The notes beneath the pieces are model-generated. The model was given only the letters and a program-made list of their open reading frames with translations, did no database searches and was not told where the DNA came from. The position numbers were made by a program, and so were the translations under genes. A DNA stretch of 18,613 bases from positions 1 to 18,613 of the forward strand of contig DAOTTL010000174.1 of the NCBI GenBank assembly GCA_034438135.1, given 5' to 3'. Positions 7,222-14,143 of the stretch are shown here, one piece after another (position 1 is the stretch's first letter; each line of letters starts with the position of its first letter). Origin of the DNA: Paraktedonobacter sp034438135. GTDB lineage: Bacteria > Chloroflexota > Ktedonobacteria > Ktedonobacterales > Ktedonobacteraceae.

Positions 7222-7417
7222 ATTTTATTCGTTCCTCTCTATCGCTCATACGGAAAGACGAGACAAGGGGATTGCTGGCAAGAGAATGTATTCCCCTGTC
7301 CATTATCGCCCATCTCGACTCCTGCCTGGCTGTTTCTGACACATGCAGTATAAAAGTAGCCATCCCTGAATGTCTTGAAGATTCTGCTTCCATTTTGGAT
7401 GTTTTGCTTTGTTAGTG

Positions 7418-8323
7418 TCAACGAAAAGAACGTCGAGGTTGCCAGAGTGCTTTGGGGGTCACGCCATACAAGCGTTTCATATGACGAGTGAGATGACTTT
7501 GATCGCAGAAACCAACCATCGCCGCAACCTCACTAATGGTCAGGTCTCCTTGCAGAAGCAACTGTCTGGCTTGCTCAACGCGACAACAGATCAGATACTG
7601 ATGAGGAGGGAGTCCCATAGATTGCTTAAACAGCTTGAGAAAGGCAGAAGGACTCATCCCGGCCAAAGCGGCAAGCTCGGCGAGTCCGGGATCTTGATCG
7701 AGCGAGTCGTGGATATATTCCAGCACGGAACGCAGCAGAGGCTGAGGAAGGCCACCTTTCGGTTGACTGCTGGAAGAATTAGCAGCCGAGTAGCGGCGCA
7801 GAAGATGAATCGCCAGAACCTGGGCCAGTGACTCTCCATAAAGGCGGCTACCTATCTGGTCATATTGAAGTTCGTGAAGAAGTTGCTGCCCGAGAGCTTC
7901 GATGACGGGGTCACGAGTCCCGAAGTTATCCAGGATCTCAACCTGATTGGGAGGGCAGGCGTCGAGCGAAGCAACCACCTGGTAGAGAAAGGAAGACGCC
8001 AGATGAAGCTGAAGATAGTGAGCGCTCCGATCACTGTGCCATATGTTGGGCTGATCGGCTACGGTTATCAGGACATCGCCTTGAATGAGCTGCCCGTGGT
8101 GGGTATGTCCTGCGCGTTTCTGCATCGCGTGTATTGGTTGTCCTAAGCAGAAGGTAATAATATATTCGGGCCGAGGAAGAATCTCAAAATAGCCAGGAGG
8201 GTCCTGACACAGTTCAGCGGCCAGGCCATGCCAAGAGCGTGAGTACAGGGGCGCTGGAGGAATGATCACACTGGGATGGCTCACCTGGGAAGGCATTCGA
8301 GAGACTGGTGGATGTTCCGACAT
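7418..8323 (-). CDS. AraC-family transcriptional regulator
   Basis: I choose the ATG at 8323, with GAAGGA seven bases upstream, giving 301 residues; the frame stays open 15 codons further up but without a better signal. Residues about 40-115 look like a cupin-type sensor domain (HTHHGQLIQGDVLITVADQPNIWHSD). The C-terminal AraC domain has its first helix-turn-helix at about 214-235 (LAELAALAGMSPSAFLKLFK) and its second at 263-285 (ISEVAAMVGFCDQSHLTRHM), ending in the typical LYGVTPKALW. It precedes the thiamine diphosphate enzyme gene on the same strand and is divergent from the TIR-TPR gene. The likely target is the enzyme gene, from the 196-base gap between them; the inducer is not evident. 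Confidence 0.88.
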   Translation of the reverse strand: MSEHPPVSRMPSQVSHPSVIIPPAPLYSRSWHGLAAELCQDPPGYFEILPRPEYIITFCLGQPIHAMQKRAGHTHHGQLIQGDVLITVADQPNIWHSDRSAHYLQLHLASSFLYQVVASLDACPPNQVEILDNFGTRDPVIEALGQQLLHELQYDQIGSRLYGESLAQVLAIHLLRRYSAANSSSSQPKGGLPQPLLRSVLEYIHDSLDQDPGLAELAALAGMSPSAFLKLFKQSMGLPPHQYLICCRVEQARQLLLQGDLTISEVAAMVGFCDQSHLTRHMKRLYGVTPKALWQPRRSFR

Positions 8324-8397
8324 GATATTTCCTTCTGTGCTATTTTCCTCATATTCTAGCATGTACATTTCAACATCTCAATGCACTACGAATCTGT

Positions 8398-8453
8398 CAA
8401 GGTTCAATTGACGAGAGCGGCGACGGCTGAGCCGTGACTTTTGCGAAACCTTG
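8398..8453. promoter_or_regulatory. nested dyads in the AraC / TIR-TPR divergent region
   Basis: In the 271-base divergent gap, CAAGGTT (8398-8404) and AACCTTG (8447-8453) bracket a perfect odd palindrome, ACGGCT-G-AGCCGT (8423-8435). An 8-bp palindrome TCAATTGA lies at 8404-8411. It may be an operator region for one of the flanking genes or a leader hairpin. No convincing -35/-10 pair could be fixed; a TAGAAT near 8495 is a possible -10 for the TIR gene. Confidence 0.35.
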
Positions 8454-8594
8454 TGAAAGCGACAGAGAAACCTGTACATCTCCAATACTATCTGCTAGAA
8501 TATTTGAACAGAGCACCATCTATGGAAGTCCGAGCTTGCCGCCCGGCGCGGTTCCAGCAGATATCTGGCGCAAAAAGACGAAAAGGTGAACTCA

Positions 8595-9602
8595 ATGTCT
8601 TCTCAGTCCCATCCCCGACAGGCTCTTGTCACCGTCTTTATTGCCTATGCACGTAAAGATAAAATGCTGAAAGAGAAGCTGGAAGAGCATCTCAGCAATT
8701 TGCGGTATCGTGGACTCATCAATCTCTGGCAGGATGGAGAGGTCCAGCCCGGAGACGATTGGGAGCAAGAGATTGTCAGAAATATGGAACGCGCCTCCCT
8801 CGTCTTGCTGCTGATCAGTGCATCTTTTATGGCCTCACACTATTACCGCAGCGTTGAAATGCAGCAGGCCCTCGACCGTTATGAGCGAGGAGCAGTTACA
8901 ATCATTCCAGTACTCCTGCGCCCGGCCATGTTTACCGATGCCCCCTTTGCCAGGCTTCAGTCCTTACCCTCAAATGGCAAATCGATCACGACCTGGAGAA
9001 ATCGCGATAGTGCCTTTGTGGATGTCGCTCTCGGCATTGAGAAGGCTCTGCTCCAGCAGTTGGAAACGGGACAGACCAAAGCGGGGGAAAGCGCCACCGG
9101 ACAACTGCGTTCGCTCGAAGACAACACGTTTCCGGCCATCGCGGCCCCTACTCTGGTGCTTTTCGAGCACTTACTCGCATTCCTGCGCATGGTTTTCTTG
9201 CGCATAAGTGGACGACAGCATAAAGCCGAGCAGACGTATTATCAGCAGGCGCTCAAGGCCTATGAAGAGGCCCTTGTTCAGAATCCGGCTGATCTGGTGG
9301 CGCTGAAAGGCAAGGGCCTTGCGCTAGAGGCCTTGCAAGACTATGCTCAGGCTCTGGCCGTCTTTCGCCAATGGACTGTGCAGGACCCACAGGCCTTCCC
9401 CTATACCCATATCGGGGCTATCCATCTCAAGCTGAAGCAGCCAGAGGAGGCTCGTCAGGCATATGAACAGGCCCTTGCTCATGATCCTCAGGAAGCAACC
9501 GCCTGTTATGGTCTCGGACAGGCCCTGACCCATCTAGGACAAACAGATGCGGCCACACAGGCGTACAGACGAGCCGCACAGTCAGGGTACGAGAAGGCAT
9601 AA
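8595..9602 (+). CDS. TIR domain - TPR repeat protein
   Basis: The ATG at 8595 follows AAGGTGA with good spacing, giving 335 residues; the in-frame GTG at 8586 lies inside that ribosome binding site. Residues 10-155 form a bacterial TIR domain: the first strand and loop (VTVFIAYARKD), LISASFMASHYYRSVE, with Glu88 at the position of the catalytic glutamate of NAD-cleaving TIR domains, and IIPVLLRP. A hydrophobic segment (about 179-205, with a few charges) links to three TPR-like helical hairpins from 213 to the end (YEEALVQNPADLVALKGKGLALE, IGAIHLKLKQPEEARQAYEQAL, YGLGQALTHLGQTDAATQAY). TIR proteins may hydrolyse NAD or make nucleotide signals in defence, or act as scaffolds. Which applies here cannot be read from sequence. 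It is upstream of, and codirectional with, a STAND-type regulator gene, with its own gap of 166 bases. Confidence 0.85.
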   Translation: MSSQSHPRQALVTVFIAYARKDKMLKEKLEEHLSNLRYRGLINLWQDGEVQPGDDWEQEIVRNMERASLVLLLISASFMASHYYRSVEMQQALDRYERGAVTIIPVLLRPAMFTDAPFARLQSLPSNGKSITTWRNRDSAFVDVALGIEKALLQQLETGQTKAGESATGQLRSLEDNTFPAIAAPTLVLFEHLLAFLRMVFLRISGRQHKAEQTYYQQALKAYEEALVQNPADLVALKGKGLALEALQDYAQALAVFRQWTVQDPQAFPYTHIGAIHLKLKQPEEARQAYEQALAHDPQEATACYGLGQALTHLGQTDAATQAYRRAAQSGYEKA

Positions 9603-9650
9603 TTTTTCCCTGCCATAAATGTGAGCTTTGGCACAGAATTTCCTGGAAAA

Positions 9651-9678
9651 ACCTCTACCTATCTGATATACTTCTTCC
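9651..9678 (+). promoter_or_regulatory. promoter-like element of the LuxR/LAL gene
   Basis: CTGATATACTTCTTCC (9663-9678) contains an extended -10 (TG-A-TATACT). It matches 14 of 16 bases of CTGATACACTTCTCCC at 12645-12660, upstream of the 79-residue protein gene. ACCTC lies a few bases upstream in both. No good -35 is present, as expected for activator-dependent promoters. The element is about 90 bases before the start codon. Confidence 0.5.
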
Positions 9679-9768
9679 GAAACATGTCAATTGAGTGCTT
9701 TGTCTCAGGTGGCACTTCCCACTGAAATAAGGAAAAATGATCTGGGAAATCGTTGGAGGAGAGAGCAA

Positions 9769-12546
9769 GTGACGTCAATTCTTGCCACGAAACTGTATAT
9801 TCCTCCGCTTCGACCGAACGTTGTCAGCCGTCCCCGCCTGATCGAACGGCTGAACGAGGGTCTGCACCGCAGGCTGACCCTCATCGCTGCCCCCGCTGGC
9901 TTTGGCAAAACCACGCTGGTCAGCGCATGGGTGGCCGGGTGCGACCTGCCGGTTGCCTGGCTGTCTCTGGACTCAGGAGAGAACGATCCGACCCTCTTTC
10001 TGACGTATCTCGTCGCTGCTTTACAGACGCTTGCGGCTACTATTGGGGAAGGGGTGTTGGGTATGCTTCAATCCCCTCAGCCACCGCCACCCGCGGCGAT
10101 CCTGACGGCCCTGCTCAATGAGATCACCACGCTCTCGGACCATTTCGTTCTCGTCCTTGACGACTACCACGTGATTGACGCCAAACCGGTTGACCAGGCC
10201 CTCACCTTTCTCGTCGAGCACCTGCCACCGCAGATGCACCTGGTCATTGCCACCCGCGAAGATCCACAGGTACCCCTGGCCCGCTTACGCGCCCGGAGCC
10301 ACTTGACCGAACTGCGTGCCGCCGATTTACGTTTTGCCGCCTCCGAAACCTCCGCATTTCTCAGCCAGGTGATGGGTCTCAGCCTCTCTGAGCAAGACAT
10401 TGCCGCACTGGAAAACCGTACCGAAGGCTGGATTGCCGGGCTGCAATTGGCTGCGCTCTCCATGCAGGGCCACCAGGATGTTTCCGGGTTCATCCAGGCA
10501 TTCGCGGGAGACCATCGGTATATCGTGGACTATCTGGTCGCGGAGGTCCTGCAACGTCAGCCAGAACCTGTCCGGAGCTTTTTACTTCAAACCTCCATTC
10601 TCGACCGCTTGAATGGTCCGCTCTGCGATGCCGTCACCGGCCAGGAAGAAGGCAACGCACGGTTGGAGGCCCTGGAGCGTGGCAACTTCTTTGTCGTTCC
10701 GCTGGATGACAAACGCCACTGGTATCGCTATCACCACCTCTTTGCCGAGGTTCTCTCTGCGCAATTGCTGGCGGAGCAGCCCGCTCAGGTAGCTCCGCTG
10801 CATCGGCGGGCGAGCGCGTGGTACGAGCAGTATGATTCGACGTCCGAGGCGATCCGCCACGCGCTGGCCGCCAGGGATTTCGAGCGGGTGGCGAACCTCG
10901 TCGAGATGGCAGTGCCAGCCATGCGCCGGAGTCGCCAGGAGGCCACGGTACTTGGCTGGCTCAGGGCGCTCCCCGACGAGCTGGTACGCGCCAGACCCGT
11001 ACTCAGCGTTCACTATGCCTGGGCGTTACTGGCTGGCGGCGAGTTCGAGGCCGCTGGGATACGGCTACGGGACGCCGAACGGTGGCTGGACACAATGGCA
11101 GACATGGGTGCGCTTGCGTTTGCCTCCTCGGCTGCGATGGTCGTCGTGGATGAAAAGGAATTTCGCCGTCTCCCTGGTGAGATCGCCATATACCGTGCCG
11201 CAAGTGCCCTGGCGTTGGGCGATGTGACCGACACCGTGAAATACGGACGGCGGGCGCTCGACCTCTTACCTGAGGAAGAGCATCTCGGGCGCGGATCGGC
11301 GGCGGGACTCCTGGGACTCGCCTATTGGACGAGTGGAGATCTGGAGGCAGCGCATCGGTCGTGTACCGCTTGCATAGCTCTGGTACAGAGGGATGGACAC
11401 ATCTCTGACGCCATCGGGTGCTCTATCGCCCTGGCCGATATACTGCTTGCGCAAGGTCGTCTCCACGAGGCAATGCGTACATACGAGCACTCTTTGCGGC
11501 TTGCGACTGAGCGGGGCGAGCCTGTCCTGCGGGGAGCGGCAGATATGTATGTGGGCATGAGCGAACTCCACCTTGAGCGCGACGATCTGCATGCCGCCAC
11601 ACAGTACCTGCTGAGAAGCAAGGAGTCAGGCGAACACACCGGGTTACCGCAAAACCGCTATCGTTGGTGCGTGGCCCTGGCTCGCATACGAGAGGCCCAG
11701 GGAGATCTGAACGGCTCGCTCGACCTGCTCCACGAGGCAGAGCGCCTGTATATGGGTGACTTCTTCCCCAATGTGCGTCCTATCGCGGCGTTGAAGATAC
11801 GGGTGTGGGTTGCTCAAGGAAGGTTGGGTGAAGCCCTCGACCGGGTGCGTGAGCAAGGTCTGGCTGCTTCGGACGACCTCAGCTACCTGCGCGAGTTCGA
11901 GCACATCACCCTGGTCAGGGTACTCCTGGCCCGGTCTCAGAGCGACCGGACTGAACACTCTATGCTTGAGGCCATGGGACTCCTGGAGCGCCTCCTGCAA
12001 GCAGCAGAAGACGGGAAGAGGACGGGAAGCGTCCTCGAAATCCTGCTGCTACAGGCCCTCGCCCATCAGATGCAAGGCGACATCTCTGCCGCTCTTGCGC
12101 CACTGGAACGCGCCCTGACACTGGCTGAACCGGAGGGCTACGTTCGCATCTTTGTAGATGAAGGTCCACCCATGACAGCCCTGCTCACAAAGCTCCGCGA
12201 ACACGCGCGGAAACGACCCCGTGCCATCTCGACGAACGTTCCCCTGGCCTATATCGAACGGCTCCTCGCACCCTTGCACGGAGAGCGGATGCAGGAAGGA
12301 ACCTCCCCGGCTACATCCTCTGCACCAGCGCCTGCCCAGCCGCTGCTCGACCCGTTGACCGAGCGCGAATTGGAAGTCCTGCGCCTCATTGCGGCTGGCC
12401 TCTCCAATCGTGCGATTGCAGCCCGGCTCGTCCTGGCACTGAGCACCGTCAAATCGTATGTCAATACCATCTACAGTAAGCTCCAGGTGGAGAGCCGCAC
12501 CCAGGCGGTGGCACGCGCCAGAGCACTCCGCCTGCTCTCCGAGTAG
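9769..12546 (+). CDS. LAL-type LuxR transcriptional regulator (MalT-like STAND ATPase)
   Basis: A large ATP-dependent activator of 925 residues, near the usual 850-950 of the family. I start it at GTG 9769, because GGAGGAGAG at 9755-9763 is ideally spaced and the next residues (TSILATKLYIPPLRPNVVSRPRL) are where relatives begin; the frame is open 26 codons upstream but without a start signal. Walker A is APAGFGKTT (41-49), and the Walker B-type segment is VLVLDDYH (about 128-134). A long helical TPR/MalT-type sensor region runs from about 330 to 850. The C-terminal LuxR helix-turn-helix (861-922) reads LTERELEVLRLIAAGLSNRAIAARL and STVKSYVNTIYSKLQV. Family members bind ATP and an inducer, oligomerise and recruit RNA polymerase. 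Its likely targets are its own gene and the small gene after it, which share a promoter-like element. Confidence 0.9.
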   Translation: MTSILATKLYIPPLRPNVVSRPRLIERLNEGLHRRLTLIAAPAGFGKTTLVSAWVAGCDLPVAWLSLDSGENDPTLFLTYLVAALQTLAATIGEGVLGMLQSPQPPPPAAILTALLNEITTLSDHFVLVLDDYHVIDAKPVDQALTFLVEHLPPQMHLVIATREDPQVPLARLRARSHLTELRAADLRFAASETSAFLSQVMGLSLSEQDIAALENRTEGWIAGLQLAALSMQGHQDVSGFIQAFAGDHRYIVDYLVAEVLQRQPEPVRSFLLQTSILDRLNGPLCDAVTGQEEGNARLEALERGNFFVVPLDDKRHWYRYHHLFAEVLSAQLLAEQPAQVAPLHRRASAWYEQYDSTSEAIRHALAARDFERVANLVEMAVPAMRRSRQEATVLGWLRALPDELVRARPVLSVHYAWALLAGGEFEAAGIRLRDAERWLDTMADMGALAFASSAAMVVVDEKEFRRLPGEIAIYRAASALALGDVTDTVKYGRRALDLLPEEEHLGRGSAAGLLGLAYWTSGDLEAAHRSCTACIALVQRDGHISDAIGCSIALADILLAQGRLHEAMRTYEHSLRLATERGEPVLRGAADMYVGMSELHLERDDLHAATQYLLRSKESGEHTGLPQNRYRWCVALARIREAQGDLNGSLDLLHEAERLYMGDFFPNVRPIAALKIRVWVAQGRLGEALDRVREQGLAASDDLSYLREFEHITLVRVLLARSQSDRTEHSMLEAMGLLERLLQAAEDGKRTGSVLEILLLQALAHQMQGDISAALAPLERALTLAEPEGYVRIFVDEGPPMTALLTKLREHARKRPRAISTNVPLAYIERLLAPLHGERMQEGTSPATSSAPAPAQPLLDPLTERELEVLRLIAAGLSNRAIAARLVLALSTVKSYVNTIYSKLQVESRTQAVARARALRLLSE

Positions 12547-12630
12547 CTACCTCCCATCTCTCCCTACATTCACCCCTCGTCACCACACGGAAAAACTTCC
12601 ACCCCTATTACCACCTTTTGATGGGTCCAA

Positions 12631-12660
12631 ACCTCCCCCCTGTCCTGATACACTTCTCCC
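12631..12660 (+). promoter_or_regulatory. promoter-like element of the 79-residue protein gene
   Basis: CTGATACACTTCTCCC at 12645-12660, with ACCTC at 12631-12635, repeats the element in front of the LuxR gene with two substitutions. It stands 81 bases before the chosen ATG. Further downstream both leaders also share ATCGTTG and a GGGAGAGAGAGCA-like stretch, which suggests that a whole promoter-leader segment was duplicated. Confidence 0.5.
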
Positions 12661-12741
12661 AACAACGTTGAAGTGAAAAAAACATCGTTGACAACCGGGA
12701 GAGAGAGCATCACCTCTACGTGCATGGAGAAGAAAACGAGC

Positions 12742-12981
12742 ATGTCACAAGAGTTCTACCAGATTACCGTCAAGGGCCACCTGAACCCGAACTGGGCCGA
12801 CTGGTTCGATGGGTTGACCATCACTCCGTTGCCCAATGGGACCACCGTCATCTCTGGTCCGGTGGTCGATCAGGCCGCGTTACATGGAGTGCTCAGGAAG
12901 GTGCGTGATTTAGGAGTGTTGTTACTCTCGGTCACCCGCGTCAGACCCGACCAGGACGATGCGCCCGATGTCAAAGACTGA
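12742..12981 (+). CDS. small uncharacterised protein next to the LAL regulator
   Basis: A 79-residue acidic cytoplasmic protein from the ATG at 12742 (an upstream GGAGAAG is a weak ribosome binding site; ATGs at 12724 and 12673 are possible longer starts). The sequence suggests alternating strands and helices: YQITVKGHL, NPNWADWF, LTITPLPNGTTVISGPV, DQAALHGVLRKVRDLG, LLLSVTRV. I recall similar small proteins with a W-x-x-WFDGL and a GPVVDQAALHGxL signature near regulators in Chloroflexota and Actinobacteria, but they carry no established function. Having the same promoter element as the regulator gene, it is probably made when the regulator is active. A role as partner, ligand sensor or enzyme cannot be decided. 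Confidence 0.7.
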   Translation: MSQEFYQITVKGHLNPNWADWFDGLTITPLPNGTTVISGPVVDQAALHGVLRKVRDLGVLLLSVTRVRPDQDDAPDVKD

Positions 12982-12985
12982 GTTG

Positions 12986-13035
12986 AGGCAAGGCGGCTTA
13001 GAAAGGAGAGCTGCCCTCGATACATTGCTCGTTTT
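12986..13035 (+). terminator. weak hairpin and T-run after the 79-residue gene
   Basis: GGCGGCT and AGCTGCC, pairing with one G-U, form a 7-bp stem just past the stop codon, and a run of seven T lies about 17 bases further on. The gap between stem and T-run makes this a poor intrinsic terminator. It is listed because nothing else marks the transcript end. Confidence 0.2.
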
Positions 13036-13106
13036 TTTCACACCGGTTTCATTTCAAAATGGACAGCGGCAGAGTAACGCCGCGATAGCCGTGAGTATCA
13101 GTTAGT

Positions 13107-13125
13107 GGTCATCAGGTCGATGACC
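13107..13125. promoter_or_regulatory. 19-bp inverted repeat before the DUF4386 gene
   Basis: GGTCATC-AGGTC-GATGACC: two perfect 7-bp arms around five bases, ending 23 bases before the ATG and just before the ribosome binding site. Its position and symmetry fit a repressor operator or a short leader hairpin. A matching site was not found elsewhere in the window. Confidence 0.4.
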
Positions 13126-13148
13126 TCAGCACACAAAAGGAGTTTCAC

Positions 13149-13868
13149 ATGAGTCCACTTAGAAAGACCGCTCTTGTCGCGGGCGTGCTCTACCTGCTTA
13201 CCTTTGTCTCGATCCCGACCCTCGCACTCTACGGTCCGGTACACGATCCGAAGTACATCCTCGGCGCTGGCCCGGACACTGCCGCCATCATTGGCGGTGT
13301 TCTGGAGATCATCGTTGCCCTCGCCGGCATCGGCACCGCCGTCGTGCTGTTCCCGGTGCTCAAGAGACAGAACGAAGGGATCGCGCTAGGCCTCGTCGCC
13401 TCCCGAATTCTGGAAGCCAGCACCATATTCGTCGGCGTGGCGTTCATTTTGTCGATCGTGACCCTGCGGCAGGCCGGAGCGGGAGCAGATGCTTTGGTCA
13501 CCAGCCATGCGCTTATCTCCCTTTATGACCGCATCTTCCTCTTTGGACAAAGCTTTATGCCGGCTATAAATGACCTGTTGTTAGGCTTACTGCTGTACCA
13601 GTCACGCCTGGTACCTCGTATCCTCTCCCTGACAGGCATACTCGGTGCAGTCCCGCTCGTCGCTGGCGACATCGCCGTGCTGTTCGGTCTCATTGGACAA
13701 CATTCCCCCTTAGCAGGATTGGCCGCACTGCTGGTCACGCTATTTGAGTTTTCGCTGGGCGTCTGGCTGATCGTCAAAGGCTTTAAGCCCGCTCCGATCC
13801 TTTCCAGCGATACGCGAGATGTCAGTGTGGCTACCGTCACCAATCTTTCCGCTGCTATTCGGTCATAA
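13149..13868 (+). CDS. DUF4386-family integral membrane protein
   Basis: A 239-residue inner-membrane protein of unknown function. The ATG at 13149 has an excellent AAAGGAGT site. Six hydrophobic segments are visible at about 7-28, 45-70, 83-105, 130-150, 155-180 and 188-210, separated by short loops, with a polar tail of 27 residues. The N-terminal segment RKTALVAGVLYLLTFVSIP and the central YDRIFLFGQSFMPAINDLLLGLLLYQSRLVPR are typical of DUF4386. It is the last gene of the codirectional run after the regulator and the small protein; members of this family are often found beside LAL or other regulators, but no activity is known. A dyad just upstream suggests its own control. Confidence 0.85.
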   Translation: MSPLRKTALVAGVLYLLTFVSIPTLALYGPVHDPKYILGAGPDTAAIIGGVLEIIVALAGIGTAVVLFPVLKRQNEGIALGLVASRILEASTIFVGVAFILSIVTLRQAGAGADALVTSHALISLYDRIFLFGQSFMPAINDLLLGLLLYQSRLVPRILSLTGILGAVPLVAGDIAVLFGLIGQHSPLAGLAALLVTLFEFSLGVWLIVKGFKPAPILSSDTRDVSVATVTNLSAAIRS

Positions 13869-13944
13869 CTCGATCGGGAGTGTCGCAAGCCTGACCAGTT
13901 CGCAATCCGGGCAGGCAAGTCAGTGTACGTTCTCAAGTCGGGGC

Positions 13945-14090
13945 AATCATCCCCAACGTTTCTGCGGCTTGTAAGCCGCAACTCCCCTCAAAAAAAGAGG
14001 AAGCGAGCCTGAGTGGTGGGGCACATGCCCCGCCACCCAGGCTCGCTTCTTAAGAAAAGGGGCGGGGCGGCCTGCCGAAACCCCTTTTGC
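13945..14090 (-). repeat. dispersed palindromic element, copy 2
   Basis: This is the reverse-complement partner of the element at 1330-1475. On the minus strand it shows the same order of blocks: an AAGGGG lead, GCAGGC, CCTTTTCTTAAG, the long hairpin with GAAGCGAGCCTG, a T-run, the GCGGCTTACAAGCCGC palindrome, and AGAAACGTTGGGGATGA. The sequence continuing toward 13920 has no counterpart in copy 1. It lies between the convergent DUF4386 and CHAT genes and carries no coding sequence. Confidence 0.75.
13991..14049 (-). terminator. long-stem intrinsic terminator of the CHAT operon
   Basis: The hairpin arms are 14000-14023 and 14026-14049 (24 bases each, one wobble and one mismatch). On the minus strand they are followed by CTCTTTTTTT (13999-13990), a proper U-tract. 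The stem begins about 95 bases after the CHAT stop codon. In the plus direction, from the DUF4386 gene, there is no T-run, so its terminator function points at the CHAT operon. Confidence 0.65.
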
Positions 14091-14091
14091 C

Positions 14092-14109
14092 CTGCTTTTA
14101 CAAAAGCAG
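14092..14109. repeat. 8-bp hairpin after the CHAT stop codon
   Basis: CTGCTTTT and AAAAGCAG form a perfect stem around two bases, 34 bases past the stop codon of the downstream CHAT gene. It may stabilise the 3' end of the mRNA or be a worn terminator. Confidence 0.35.
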
Positions 14110-14143
14110 ATATGACACAGATCCCGAAGATGCCTCATATCTC

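Noticed and set aside
7196..7393. 65-codon frame between the AraC and thiamine diphosphate genes
   Set aside because: It overlaps the start of the enzyme gene in another frame and has no start signal or recognisable content; the gap is better read as promoter DNA.
9639..9649. Palindrome TTTCC-T-GGAAA upstream of the LuxR gene
   Set aside because: Short, AT-flanked and not repeated at the sister promoter near 12645, so it is not counted as an operator.
12603..12627. Possible dyad TACCACC...GATGGGT as a LuxR box
   Set aside because: Only three outer base pairs match, too few to claim an operator.
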